From: an uncultured Lachnoclostridium sp.
Lineage (GTDB): Bacteria; Bacillota; Clostridia; Lachnospirales; Lachnospiraceae
NCBI GenBank assembly: GCA_948330435.1
Contig: CAOJBY010000010.1
Location: 1 to 64,000 of the forward strand
DNA length: 64,000 nt
Direction of reading: 5' to 3'
Position numbers and translations under genes: made by a program. The notes beneath the pieces were generated by a model. The model was given only the letters and a program-made list of their open reading frames with translations, was not told where the DNA came from and did no database searches. Of this stretch, positions 26,745 to 34,958 are shown in pieces (within the stretch, counting starts at the first letter, position 1; every line of letters begins with the position of its first letter).

Positions 26745-27188
26745 CTATCGTTCCAACACCATCTGATCGTACTCTAAAAAAGTAAATCCCAGACGCTCGT
26801 ACAAACGCACTGCCGCTTCATTGCTTCTCGTTACCTCCAGACGGAAACGCATCACTTCCGGATGCCGCTCCATCATTTCCTGAAAGAAACGGTTTCCATA
26901 CCCTTTGCCTCTGACCTCTTCTTTCAGATAAAGCTCCTCAAACATCATGCACCTGCCCCCAACCTCGCAGGCATAAAAGATGGTCGTATAGCCAAAGCCT
27001 ACAATTGTGTCATCCTCCATCAGTACATGGCCTTCCAATATGGAATCCTCACTGACCGCATCCTCAAAGGTCCTCTCCAGTACTGCATCCTCCACCGGAT
27101 GACACACAGCATCGCTATGGTAAAATTCCAACACCATAGGAAGAACCTCGCTACGCATACTCTTTTGCATCTTCTCTATATGAAACAT
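26745..27188 (-). CDS. GNAT family N-acetyltransferase
   Basis: Protein of 147 residues with the acetyl-CoA site EEVRGKGYGNRFFQEM and a typical C-terminal motif NEAAVRLYERLGFTFLEYDQM. Substrate unknown. It lies between the polyamine uptake genes and the nucleoside-salvage genes on the same strand, so polyamine acetylation (SpeG/PaiA-like) is one possible role, but its sequence is not close enough to either to assert it. The ATG follows AGGAGGG by about 11 bases. A short family 3 repeat lies just upstream. Confidence 0.8.
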   Translation of the reverse strand: MFHIEKMQKSMRSEVLPMVLEFYHSDAVCHPVEDAVLERTFEDAVSEDSILEGHVLMEDDTIVGFGYTTIFYACEVGGRCMMFEELYLKEEVRGKGYGNRFFQEMMERHPEVMRFRLEVTRSNEAAVRLYERLGFTFLEYDQMVLER

Positions 27189-27212
27189 TGATTTTGCACC
27201 CTCCTTTCCATC

Positions 27213-27257
27213 TAAAGTTGCTGCCTGGCAGCACTAAAACATTTCTTAGCCGGACTA
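27213..27257. repeat. Structured repeat family 3, short copy
   Basis: Bounded by AAAGTTGCT on one side and CATTTCTTAGCCGGACTA on the other, matching the ends of the long copy at 60132-60302. The only hairpin left is TGCTGCC/GGCAGCA. The right border abuts the potC stop codon and the left border lies just before the ribosome site of the GNAT gene. Confidence 0.55.
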
Positions 27258-28058
27258 TCACATCTTCCTCTCCAAACGCCCCTGAATCATAGTGGAGGTT
27301 AATAGAATTACGATCGTCCCCACAATCATCAGGGTTGACAATGCATTCACATCCGGAGACACCCCTTTACGGACCATCCCCAGAATCTTCAAAGGCAAGG
27401 TCGTGCTTTCAGGCCCTGCCGTAAAGAAGCTGACAACCACATCATCCAGGGACATGGTAAGGGCCAGCATCCCCCCGGAAATTACGCCTGGAGAAATCAT
27501 CGGCAGCGTCACACGCCAAAAGGTATGAAGCTCATTTGCCCCCAAATCTCTGGCCGCTTCTTCAATGGAATGATCAAAGCCTGCCAGTCTGGCACGAACG
27601 GTAATGACCACAAAGGGCATGGAAAAGGTTACATGGGCAATAATCAGCGTGGCCATGCTCATGCTGACATTTAAGGATGTAAAGAAAATCAGCAGGGCAA
27701 TGGCAAATACCAGTTCCGGAATTACAATGGGGATATATAAAGCACTGTTTAAAGCATTTTTTAGCTTAAACTCAAATTTATAGAGTCCGAGAGCACACAG
27801 CGTCCCCAGAATTACGGAAAGAATTGTACTCACTCCCGCTACGATTATGGTGTTGAAAAAGGACTGCATAAGCTGCCGGTTTTCAAACATTTTTCCGTAC
27901 CATTCCAGAGTGAAGCCCTCAAAGGTAATGTTCATTTTAGAAGTGTTAAAAGAAAATGCAATCACTACAAAGATGGGCAGGTATAGAAAGAGATAAATAA
28001 GGCAGGCATAAAATACACTGCCCGGCTTAAATTCACGTACGTTTCTCTGCTTTTTCAT
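27258..28058 (-). CDS. potC: Spermidine/putrescine ABC transporter permease PotC
   Basis: Permease of about 266 residues with six membrane segments and the inner-membrane EAA loop (EEAARDLGANELHTFWRVTLP). Charged N-terminal residues precede helix 1 (YACLIYLFLYLPIFVVIAFSF). Start choice: ATG 28058 has AAGGAG six bases upstream; ATG 28085 and 28064 do not fit as well. It pairs with PotB and PotA. It is separated from potB by 265 bp holding two structured repeat copies, which is unusual for subunits of one transporter. Confidence 0.9.
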   Translation of the reverse strand: MKKQRNVREFKPGSVFYACLIYLFLYLPIFVVIAFSFNTSKMNITFEGFTLEWYGKMFENRQLMQSFFNTIIVAGVSTILSVILGTLCALGLYKFEFKLKNALNSALYIPIVIPELVFAIALLIFFTSLNVSMSMATLIIAHVTFSMPFVVITVRARLAGFDHSIEEAARDLGANELHTFWRVTLPMISPGVISGGMLALTMSLDDVVVSFFTAGPESTTLPLKILGMVRKGVSPDVNALSTLMIVGTIVILLTSTMIQGRLERKM

Positions 28059-28097
28059 ATGCATCTCCTTTCTTTTCCACAACATTCTGCTATGCTC

Positions 28098-28160
28098 TAT
28101 CTCGCTCTATGGAAAAAGCCAAACCGGTTCAGGCTTATGTGCCAGTACAACGCCTGAATG
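28098..28160. repeat. Structured repeat family 2, degenerate copy
   Basis: Shares TATGGAAAAAG and the loop TTATGTGCCAGTACAAC with the complete copy directly to its right, but the stem here is TTCAGGC/GCCTGAA. It looks like a truncated second unit of the same family, in the potB-potC gap. Confidence 0.45.
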
Positions 28161-28182
28161 CCTTTGATTCATGCAAATAATC

Positions 28183-28321
28183 TACCCCGCCGTGAGCCAG
28201 CTCAATTCCGCCTTGCTCCATTTCGCTGGACGGGCTTCGCCCTATGGAAAAAGACAGATTGTGCCAGCCTTATGTGCCAGCACAACGTCTGGCACAATCT
28301 GTCTTTTTCCGCACGGCTCAT
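28183..28321. repeat. Structured repeat family 2, complete copy in the potB-potC gap
   Basis: Termini TACCCC and TCAT enclose an outer stem GCCGTG/CACGGC, a small hairpin GGGC-TTC-GCCC, and a perfect 22-bp inverted repeat (28246-28267 with 28289-28310) around a 21-base loop containing GTGCCAGCAC. The copy at 41073-41207 has the same order of parts with different but still complementary stems. The right end is 2 bp from the potB stop codon. Confidence 0.7.
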
Positions 28322-28323
28322 GC

Positions 28324-29178
28324 CTAAGCCATGTCTTCCAGGCTCCCCACTCTGGTGTAGAGCTTCATCAGAATCAGCGTAATCACAATCAGCACAATGG
28401 ACAGTACCGCACCTAGGGGCCAGTTTCTGGCCGACAGGAACTGATTTTTAATCAAGTTTCCAATATACATGGTCTTTGCCCCGCCCATCATATCCGAGAT
28501 AAAGAAAAATCCCAGTGACGGAATAAAGGTCTGAATCGATCCTGCAAAAATCCCTGGCATAGTGAGAGGAAGAATGACTCTGGTAAACACATGCACCCTG
28601 CCTGCCCCCAGATCCCCCGCCGCTTCCAAAAGAGAGGGATCTAACTTCTCAATAGATGTATGAATGGGCAGAACCGTAAAGGGCAGCAGGGCATACACCA
28701 TACCAAGCAGCACCGCCCCATCCGTATAAAGCATCTCCAAAGGACGATCAATGATTCCGATTCCCTGCAGAAAATGATTGATAATTCCCTCTGTGCGGAG
28801 AAGCGTATTCCACCCATAAGTACGAATCAGCGAGTTTGTCCAGAAAGGAAGCATCAAAAGCAGCACCAGTACAGGCTTCCCTTTCCTGGGTGCATTAGCA
28901 ATAATATAGGCAAAGGGATAGCCCGCCAGCAGACAGATCACTGTAGTTTCCAGGGAAAGCAAAAGGGAATCAAAAAACACCTTTGCATACTCGCTCTGAA
29001 ACAAACTGGCATAATTCGAAAGGGTGAATGTAAAATCCACACCCCCATAAGCATTTTTTGTCAAAAAAGTGATTCCTATCACATAGATAAGCGGAATCAT
29101 AAGAAATGCCGCCAGCCACAGAACCGTAGGTCCCACTGTAGTAATCACACCCAGACGCTTCTTAAAAGATTTGATCAT
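28324..29178 (-). CDS. potB: Spermidine/putrescine ABC transporter permease PotB
   Basis: Permease of 284 residues with six membrane segments and the EAA loop (LEAAGDLGAGRVHVFTRVIL). A long first extracellular loop (NAYGGVDFTFTLSNYASLF) is typical of PotB. The start overlaps the end of potA by 17 bp, so the two are co-translated. Together with PotC it forms the membrane channel for polyamine uptake driven by PotA. Confidence 0.92.
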   Translation of the reverse strand: MIKSFKKRLGVITTVGPTVLWLAAFLMIPLIYVIGITFLTKNAYGGVDFTFTLSNYASLFQSEYAKVFFDSLLLSLETTVICLLAGYPFAYIIANAPRKGKPVLVLLLMLPFWTNSLIRTYGWNTLLRTEGIINHFLQGIGIIDRPLEMLYTDGAVLLGMVYALLPFTVLPIHTSIEKLDPSLLEAAGDLGAGRVHVFTRVILPLTMPGIFAGSIQTFIPSLGFFFISDMMGGAKTMYIGNLIKNQFLSARNWPLGAVLSIVLIVITLILMKLYTRVGSLEDMA

Positions 29179-30310
29179 TGGTCATTCCCTCTATCTTAAC
29201 AGACTGCTCAATCACATTGTAGATCTGCTCTTCCTTAGTCCGCATCACTACAACCTTTCCCGGATTCCAGTACACATTCACCACGGTTCCAACCGGAATC
29301 AGATCGTCCTCCGCCGGCGTCTCGGCTTTGAGCATCTGTCCATTGGGAAGCTCTACCATGGTCTTATTGATAGAGCCCACAAAGATATGCTCCCGAACCT
29401 GCCCCCGGAACCGGAATCCCTCCACCGGCTCCATAGAAAGCTTCAGGTTCTCCGGCCGCACGCAGAGATATACCATCTCTTCCAGGCGGTAGCCCGTCTC
29501 CCTGATTCTGGCTTTTCCCGATTCCATGGTTACTTCAATGGAATCCTCTGTCATTTCCTCTATATAGCCCTCAATAATATTGGACTCTCCTATAAAATCC
29601 GCCACAAACTTTGTCTCCGGATGATTGTAGATCTCCTCCGGCGTTCCCACCTGCTCCAGATTTCCCTGGTTCATAACAGCAATTCGATCACTCATGGTCA
29701 GGGCTTCCTCCTGATCATGGGTAACATAGATAAACGTAATGCCCAACTGCTTCTGCAGATGCTTTAACTCCACCTGCATCTGCTTGCGAAGCTTCAGATC
29801 CAGTGCCCCCAAAGGCTCATCCAAAAGCAGCACCTTGGGCCGGTTCACCAACGCCCGGGCAATAGCTACCCTCTGCTTTTGTCCTCCGGACATCTGGGAG
29901 GGCATCCGCTTTTCCAGTCCGTCCAGACGCACCAGTTTGATCATCTCCTCCACCCTGCGGAGGATCTCATCCTTTTTTACTTTCTTCTCCACCAGTCCGA
30001 AAGCGATATTGTCAAAGACATTCATATGGGGAAAAAGGGCATAATTCTGAAATACCGTATTCACATCCCGTTCATTGGGCTTCTTCCCCTCCACGTCCGT
30101 GCCCTCCAGAAAAATCTGTCCGGAGGTGGGATATTCAAAGCCCGCTATCATCCGCAGGGTCGTTGTCTTGCCGCAGCCCGAGGGCCCAAGCATAGTCAGA
30201 AACTCTCCCTCTTCCACATTAAGATTCAGCTTCTTTACTACCCTGTCATCATCAAAGTTTTTATCTACATCCTGCAGACGGATAATTACCTTATCTCTGC
30301 TTCGCTCCAT
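29162..30310 (-). CDS. potA: Spermidine/putrescine ABC transporter ATP-binding protein PotA
   Basis: ATPase of 382 residues: Walker A GPSGCGKTTTL, Q-loop VFQNYALFPHM, signature MSGGQKQR, Walker B VLLLDEPLGALD and H-loop VTHDQ. The C-terminal ~140 residues form a TOBE/OB regulatory domain (LCVRPENLKL, HIFVGSINKTMVEL). The ATG follows GGGGAGG. It sits after the PII-like gene and overlaps potB. Assignment to polyamines rests on the accompanying PotD-type binding protein and PotB/PotC permeases. Confidence 0.93.
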   Translation of the reverse strand: MERSRDKVIIRLQDVDKNFDDDRVVKKLNLNVEEGEFLTMLGPSGCGKTTTLRMIAGFEYPTSGQIFLEGTDVEGKKPNERDVNTVFQNYALFPHMNVFDNIAFGLVEKKVKKDEILRRVEEMIKLVRLDGLEKRMPSQMSGGQKQRVAIARALVNRPKVLLLDEPLGALDLKLRKQMQVELKHLQKQLGITFIYVTHDQEEALTMSDRIAVMNQGNLEQVGTPEEIYNHPETKFVADFIGESNIIEGYIEEMTEDSIEVTMESGKARIRETGYRLEEMVYLCVRPENLKLSMEPVEGFRFRGQVREHIFVGSINKTMVELPNGQMLKAETPAEDDLIPVGTVVNVYWNPGKVVVMRTKEEQIYNVIEQSVKIEGMTNDQIF

Positions 30311-30327
30311 CCAATGTTCCTCCCCTG

Positions 30328-30666
30328 CTACAGGGTTTTGTATCCACGCTCCCCTGTCCGAATCCGCATCACATCATCAATTGTTGAAATAAAGATCTTG
30401 CCGTCTCCCACGCTTCCCGTGGTCAGCTTCTGCTGCAGCTCGCAGAGTATTTCCTCCAGATCCTCATCCCACACTACCGTCATTACATGAATCTTCGGCA
30501 AAAGATTCATATCCAGATTCAGTTCCTCAAAATCCTTTGCATCTGCTTTCTGCCGCCCGCAGCCCATGGCCGCAGTCACGGTCATACCCGAGTATTCGTT
30601 TTTTGCCAATATTTTTTTGATAATATCCAGTTTATCCGGCCTTGTTATAATCTCAATCTTCTTCAT
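30328..30666 (-). CDS. PII family nitrogen-regulatory-type protein embedded in the pot operon
   Basis: Small protein of about 112 residues with the PII fold: start MKKIEIITRPDKLDIIKKIL, T-loop region GCGRQKADAKDFEELNLD, B-loop VGDGKIFIS and C-loop TGERG. The uridylylation Tyr expected in the T-loop is absent and the loop is acidic, so any regulation is probably by ATP/ADP and a small ligand rather than covalent modification. Start choice: ATG 30666 has GGGAGG five bases upstream; the GTG at 30681 overlaps potD. Location between potD and potA suggests it senses or controls polyamine uptake, as other transporter-linked PII-like proteins do. Confidence 0.82.
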   Translation of the reverse strand: MKKIEIITRPDKLDIIKKILAKNEYSGMTVTAAMGCGRQKADAKDFEELNLDMNLLPKIHVMTVVWDEDLEEILCELQQKLTTGSVGDGKIFISTIDDVMRIRTGERGYKTL

Positions 30667-30680
30667 AGCAGCCTCCCTCA

Positions 30681-31736
30681 CTAATTGGTCTTCATTTTCG
30701 TAAACACTTCGTCATACCAGACAACCGCATCGCCCACTTCCCCGATCATATCGGCCCGTTCAATCTCGGAAGCTTCTACGTTGCTCCCCGGATTGTTCAG
30801 ATATTCCTCGTCCAGAATCTCAAGAGCCGCATCATTGAGACACACGCTCGGGAATTCATCCAAAATCATTTTATAAATCTCCGGCCTGTGGATAAAGTCT
30901 ATGAATTTCTCCGCATTCTCCACATTCTGGGCATTGGCGGTCATTACAAAATTGTCCATGGAAATCTGGCAGGGCTCTTCTGTGAATACCACATCAATAT
31001 CCGGATTTTCCTTGATTGCCATTCCTGCGTCCGTATTGTAAACAATGCCCACAGCCACATCATTGGCCGCCAGCAGGGTCTTGGGACTGTCGCTGTCATA
31101 GGCCTTAATATTGGGCTGAAGCTTTAGAAGCCAGGGCAGTGCGGCCTCGATAACCGCCTGGTCACGGCTGTTGGAATCCTGTCCCTGGGCTTTCAGAGCG
31201 ATTCCTACAATCTCACGGACGTCGTCCACGGCTACAATATTATTTTCCAGGGCCGGATTTAGGAGGTCGTCAAAGGTTTTGATCTCCACGCCCAGTTCCT
31301 TGCATTTTTCCTTATTTACGGCAATCACGGTAATGGTGCTCATAAAGGGAATCGAGTACTCGTTATCCGGATCAAAATCCTGATTCAAAGCTGTAGCACT
31401 GATATTGCCCAGATTCTCCAGATTCTCCTTATGTATTGGCTGAATCAGATCCTGTTCTACCATAGCTTCTACCACATAGCAGCTTGCCATTACCAGGTCG
31501 TACTGATCAGAGCCGCCTGCCGTCAGCTTGGCAAGCATCTCCTCATTAGAGGAAAATGTGGATTCTATGACCTTGATTCCCGTCTCCTCCTCGAAAGCAT
31601 CATAGACATTCTGGGGTATATACTCCGTCCAGTTATATAAATACAGCTTCTCCCCACTGTCCTTTTTTCCGCATCCGGAAAATAACGTCATCAAAAGCAT
31701 TGTTGTCACGAATAACGCAATTACTTTTCTTTTCAT
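30681..31736 (-). CDS. potD: Spermidine/putrescine-binding lipoprotein PotD
   Basis: Extracellular solute-binding protein of 351 residues. A lipoprotein signal with lipobox FSGC (Cys22) anchors it to the membrane. Mature sequence shows PotD features: LYNWTEYIPQNVYDAFEEET, AKLTAGGSDQYDLVMAS, YSIPFM and GIVYNTDAGMA. It captures polyamines for PotABC. It is the first gene of the pot group and is preceded by an unusual leader (promoter at 32021-32049, terminator at 31887-31932, family 1 repeat at 31756-31868). Confidence 0.92.
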   Translation of the reverse strand: MKRKVIALFVTTMLLMTLFSGCGKKDSGEKLYLYNWTEYIPQNVYDAFEEETGIKVIESTFSSNEEMLAKLTAGGSDQYDLVMASCYVVEAMVEQDLIQPIHKENLENLGNISATALNQDFDPDNEYSIPFMSTITVIAVNKEKCKELGVEIKTFDDLLNPALENNIVAVDDVREIVGIALKAQGQDSNSRDQAVIEAALPWLLKLQPNIKAYDSDSPKTLLAANDVAVGIVYNTDAGMAIKENPDIDVVFTEEPCQISMDNFVMTANAQNVENAEKFIDFIHRPEIYKMILDEFPSVCLNDAALEILDEEYLNNPGSNVEASEIERADMIGEVGDAVVWYDEVFTKMKTN

Positions 31737-31755
31737 CCTCTGCTCCTTTTATTTT

Positions 31756-31868
31756 AGTTCCGTAATATCCCTCTCAACACATCTTTACCGAGAACAATTT
31801 CCGGCCGCAAAAAGCATACATCCGTAAATTGTTCTATGCGTCTCGGGGATATTACTGTTTCCAGTTCC
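31756..31868. repeat. Structured repeat family 1, copy A (potD leader)
   Basis: Bounded by AGTTCC at 31756 and 31863. Outer stem GTAATATCCC/GGGATATTAC (31762-31771 with 31846-31855). Inner stem AGAACAATTT/AAATTGTTCT is perfect. The element lies 20 bp before the potD ATG, next to its ribosome site. Confidence 0.7.
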
Positions 31869-31886
31869 GTAATATGTGCTAATGCA

Positions 31887-31932
31887 TAAAAAAATAGGAC
31901 TGGAGAAAGCTTTACTGACTTTCCCGTCCTAT
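31887..31932 (-). terminator. Intrinsic terminator inside the potD leader (possible attenuator)
   Basis: On the minus strand ATAGGAC-GG-GAAAG pairs with CTTTC-CC-GTCCTAT and is followed by seven Ts. It sits between the predicted promoter (32021-32049) and potD, so transcripts must pass it to reach the gene. It may alternatively serve the upstream malic enzyme gene. Confidence 0.7.
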
Positions 31933-32007
31933 GTGCTTCTAACCAATGAACTCCATCCGCTTCCGAATGAAACCACCATATTAGGCGAGGCTCTTTTTTT
32001 AACGCTT

Positions 32008-32041
32008 CCCCGCACTTTGCATTATATAAAAAAGTGCGGGG
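32008..32041. promoter_or_regulatory. 11-bp inverted repeat overlapping the pot promoter (candidate operator)
   Basis: CCCCGCACTTT (32008-32018) and AAAGTGCGGGG (32031-32041) are exact complements around 12 bases that contain the -10 hexamer. A repressor bound here would cover the promoter. No regulator is evident next to it. Confidence 0.6.
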
Positions 32042-32049
32042 TACGTCAA
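32021..32049 (-). promoter_or_regulatory. Predicted sigma-A promoter of the pot operon
   Basis: Minus-strand TTGACG, 17-base spacer, TATAAT: close to consensus. Transcription would start near 32014, giving a leader of about 280 nt before potD. Confidence 0.75.
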
Positions 32050-32118
32050 TGGGTTTTATCAATTATTTTAAAATTTCAGGGTAATGTCCGCCCATCTGAG
32101 CGATTGCATGCCAACTTT

Positions 32119-33297
32119 TTATATCAGATTCCTTGCCACACCGCTTTTTACCGCAGCATTTGCCACCGCTTCCGCTACGGTGCTTCTCAATCTTTTGTCG
32201 AAGGCCGCCGGAAGTATATAATCAGCATTCAGTTCATCTTCATGAACCAGTCCTGCAATTGCGTACGCCGCAGCAATCTTCATTTCATCATTAATGTCCG
32301 AAGCCCTTACATCCAGGGCACCACGGAATAATCCCGGAAAGCACAGGACATTGTTAACCTGATTAGGGAAATCCGAGCGACCGGTTGACACAACTGTCGC
32401 CCCTGCTCTTTTCGCCTCCTCCGGAAATATCTCCGGAGTGGGATTCGCACAGGCAAAAATAATGGCATCGGAAGCCATAGAGCGAACCATCTCCTCTGTA
32501 AGCGTCCCCGGAGCCGATACCCCGATAAACACATCCGCACCTCTGATAACTTCCTTTAAAGTTCCTTTCTCACGGTTAAAATTTGTGATAACAGACATTT
32601 CCTTTTTTACGGAATTTAAGCCTTCCCGCCCCTCATAAATTGCCCCCTGACGATCGGTCATAACAACATTCGTCAATCCCATTGCCATCAGCAGCCGGAT
32701 AATTGCTATCCCGGCGGCACCGGCCCCGGAAGTGACAATTTTCACATCTTTCAGGTCTTTCTTTACAAGTTTTAACGCATTGATCATTCCCGCTAGCGTA
32801 ATTACGGCTGTCCCATGCTGATCATCATGGAAAACAGGGATATCGCAGGTCTCTTTTAATCTTTTCTCTATCTCAAAGCATCGGGGAGATGAAATGTCTT
32901 CCAGATTAATTCCTCCGAAGCTTCCTGCAAGCAGGCGGACCGTATTTACAATATCTTCCACATCTTTACTGCGAATGCAGAGGGGAACTGCATCAATACC
33001 CCCAAACTCCTTAAAAAGGACACACTTGCCCTCCATCACTGGCATTCCGGCTTCCGGGCCGATATCACCAAGCCCCAGTACCGCAGTGCCATCCGTGACA
33101 ACAGCAACCGTATTCCAACGCCGGGTCAGCTCAAAACTCTTGCTCAAATCTTTTTGAATTTCAAGACAAGGACAAGCCACCCCCGGTGTGTAAGCCAGGC
33201 TTAAAGCTTCCTTTGTGTCAACAGACACCCGGGATGCCATCTCCATCTTTCCCTTTAATTCATAATGCATTTTCAAGGATTCATTTTCATAGTTCAT
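32119..33297 (-). CDS. NAD(P)-dependent malic enzyme
   Basis: Protein of about 392 residues converting malate to pyruvate and CO2. Motifs: SLAYTPGVACPC, VTDGTAVLGLGDIGPEAGMP, FGGIDAVPL, VFHDDQHGTAVI, the Rossmann site VTSGAGAAGIAIIRL, and FACANPTPEI. It is the short bacterial type without a phosphotransacetylase domain. Start choice: ATG 33297 gives the family-typical N-terminus and has a purine-rich site before it; the longer frame from 33366 overlaps the upstream gene. It ends the PTS/hydrolase gene series, linking sugar uptake to pyruvate and NAD(P)H supply. Confidence 0.92.
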   Translation of the reverse strand: MNYENESLKMHYELKGKMEMASRVSVDTKEALSLAYTPGVACPCLEIQKDLSKSFELTRRWNTVAVVTDGTAVLGLGDIGPEAGMPVMEGKCVLFKEFGGIDAVPLCIRSKDVEDIVNTVRLLAGSFGGINLEDISSPRCFEIEKRLKETCDIPVFHDDQHGTAVITLAGMINALKLVKKDLKDVKIVTSGAGAAGIAIIRLLMAMGLTNVVMTDRQGAIYEGREGLNSVKKEMSVITNFNREKGTLKEVIRGADVFIGVSAPGTLTEEMVRSMASDAIIFACANPTPEIFPEEAKRAGATVVSTGRSDFPNQVNNVLCFPGLFRGALDVRASDINDEMKIAAAYAIAGLVHEDELNADYILPAAFDKRLRSTVAEAVANAAVKSGVARNLI

Positions 33298-33317
33298 GGC
33301 AAACCTTGCCCCTTTCA

Positions 33318-34067
33318 TTACACCTTTTGAAGCATCGCCTCTGTCACCAGAGCTTGCACAGCACAAAAATGCTCTGGGCTGTCATAGGAATGAACGGCAC
33401 CCTCTATATAGTGCAGCTGTGCATTCCGGAAATTATTTTTATAACGCAGGGCCGTATCCGGTGTCACCGCCGTGTCGATGGTTCCCTGAATAATCGTAAC
33501 CGGCCCCTCATAGCGGGAGGATACCTCCATCACGTCAATCCCATTCCCATCCTCAAAGAATTTGCGTCCCAGGACCAGCGAACCGCGGCCGCAGCTTCCC
33601 GTCTCCATATACATCTTTTCCATCTTCTTATGAGTCGAAGTGGCCGGAGAGATCAAAATCAGGCGTTCCAGCTTCTCTGGTATGGTACCTGCCACATTGG
33701 CTGCCACAAATCCCCCCAGGCTAAAGCCCAATAAGCTGATCCGCTTTGTGTCAATCTCATCGAGGCTCTCCACAAAGTCCACAATTGCCAGACCATCTTC
33801 AATCTCCGTTTTGGGGGTAACATCCGCAAAATCGCCGTCGCTTTCCCCCGTTCCCCCAAAATCAAACCGCAGGCTTGCCACTCCTGCCTCCGCCAACCCC
33901 CTGGAAAGCCTGGACAGCAGAAAATATTTTTCCGATTTACATCCCGTAAAGCCATGAAACATAAGCATCACAGGCGGTTTTTTCCCATCTTCCAAAGCAG
34001 TGTTCGGAAGCTCCAAAAATCCCCTCAACGTCAGGCCACGGCTTACTGTCTCTACATATTTCTTCAT
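33318..34067 (-). CDS. Alpha/beta hydrolase (serine esterase-like)
   Basis: Protein of about 249 residues with the hydrolase fold: oxyanion-side MLMFHGFTG, FDFGGTGESDG, nucleophile elbow LLGFSLGGFVAAN, a late Asp (GTIDTAVTPDTAL) and a final His (GAVHSYDSPEHF). All three catalytic residues are present. ATG 34067 has AAAGGA seven bases upstream. It follows the PTS IID gene by 75 bp on the same strand; an esterase for acylated sugars brought in by that PTS is a reasonable but unproven role. Confidence 0.85.
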   Translation of the reverse strand: MKKYVETVSRGLTLRGFLELPNTALEDGKKPPVMLMFHGFTGCKSEKYFLLSRLSRGLAEAGVASLRFDFGGTGESDGDFADVTPKTEIEDGLAIVDFVESLDEIDTKRISLLGFSLGGFVAANVAGTIPEKLERLILISPATSTHKKMEKMYMETGSCGRGSLVLGRKFFEDGNGIDVMEVSSRYEGPVTIIQGTIDTAVTPDTALRYKNNFRNAQLHYIEGAVHSYDSPEHFCAVQALVTEAMLQKV

Positions 34068-34142
34068 CATGCATTCCTTTCCTGCATTCAAAAAGGGGGC
34101 TGCAAAATTCATCTTGCTCTGTGGCACCCCTCCTTGCTCCAT

Positions 34143-34958
34143 TTAGAAAAGTCCAATCAGGGTTCCCAAAATGCTTACTATGATAATGCCAAGCAGTATT
34201 GTATTGGGCTTAATTCCTTTTCGCACCAGCTTGTAAAGTCCAAAGGTCACAAACAGCGGCAGCATCTTGGGCATAATGCCGTTCACTACGTCATTCAGTG
34301 CAATAGCAGAATCCCCGGACCCAATGGTGATTCCAAGGTTCAGGCTGACCATAGAGGCGACCATGCCGCCGATTACCATAAGACCAATCATGGAAGCTGC
34401 GGAAAATACTTTCTGCATCACGCCAGACTTCTCCATTTCCATAAGGAAATTCGTACCCATGCCATAGCCCACTTTCAATCCATAGTAGCGGCACAGCACA
34501 TTAGGGATATTAAACAGCAGTAAGAAGATAATGGGAGCCAAAACATTTCCCCCCATCGCCAGGGAACATGCAATTCCTGCCGCCAAAGGGCGAAGCGTTC
34601 CCCAGAATACGGAATCTCCAATTCCCGAAAGGGGTCCCATCAGTGCCGACTTCACAGCACTGATCGAGCTTTTGTCAAAATTCTCATCCTTTGCTCCCTG
34701 CTCTTCCATGGCCGTAGACAACCCCATCACAAAGGGAGATACCATAGGTGTTACATTGAAGAATTCACTGTGCCTTTTCAGTGCGTCCGCAAGAAGTGTC
34801 TTTTCCGGATAAAGCTTTTTCAGTACCGGAATCATGGAATATACATAGCCCTGATTCATCTGTCGCTCATAGTTAAAGGATGCATTAATGGTAAAGGATC
34901 TCCAAAATACCGAATTTAATTCTTTTTTTGTAATGGTTGTTTCATTAGAAGTCTTCAT
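34143..34958 (-). CDS. PTS mannose/fructose/sorbose-family transporter subunit IID
   Basis: Membrane subunit of about 271 residues. The N-terminus is cytosolic (SVFWRSFTINASFNYERQ), followed by the conserved ERQMNQGYVYSMIPVLKKLY and ALMGPLSGIGDSVFWGTLRP, and C-terminal hydrophobic helices. ATG 34958 with GGAGG nine bases upstream is preferred over 34988; it overlaps the IIC end by 14 bp. IIC and IID form the channel of mannose-type PTS systems. Confidence 0.93.
   Translation of the reverse strand: MKTSNETTITKKELNSVFWRSFTINASFNYERQMNQGYVYSMIPVLKKLYPEKTLLADALKRHSEFFNVTPMVSPFVMGLSTAMEEQGAKDENFDKSSISAVKSALMGPLSGIGDSVFWGTLRPLAAGIACSLAMGGNVLAPIIFLLLFNIPNVLCRYYGLKVGYGMGTNFLMEMEKSGVMQKVFSAASMIGLMVIGGMVASMVSLNLGITIGSGDSAIALNDVVNGIMPKMLPLFVTFGLYKLVRKGIKPNTILLGIIIVSILGTLIGLF

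Noticed and set aside
28246..28310. The 22-bp hairpin as a simple terminator of potB
   Set aside because: It has T runs within its stem, but it is part of a larger element with a counterpart at 41 kb whose long stem lacks a T run; termination may be a side effect only.
31754..32062. Open frame of 102 codons upstream of potD
   Set aside because: It runs through the promoter leader, terminator hairpin and family 1 repeat; its sequence is explained by those structures.
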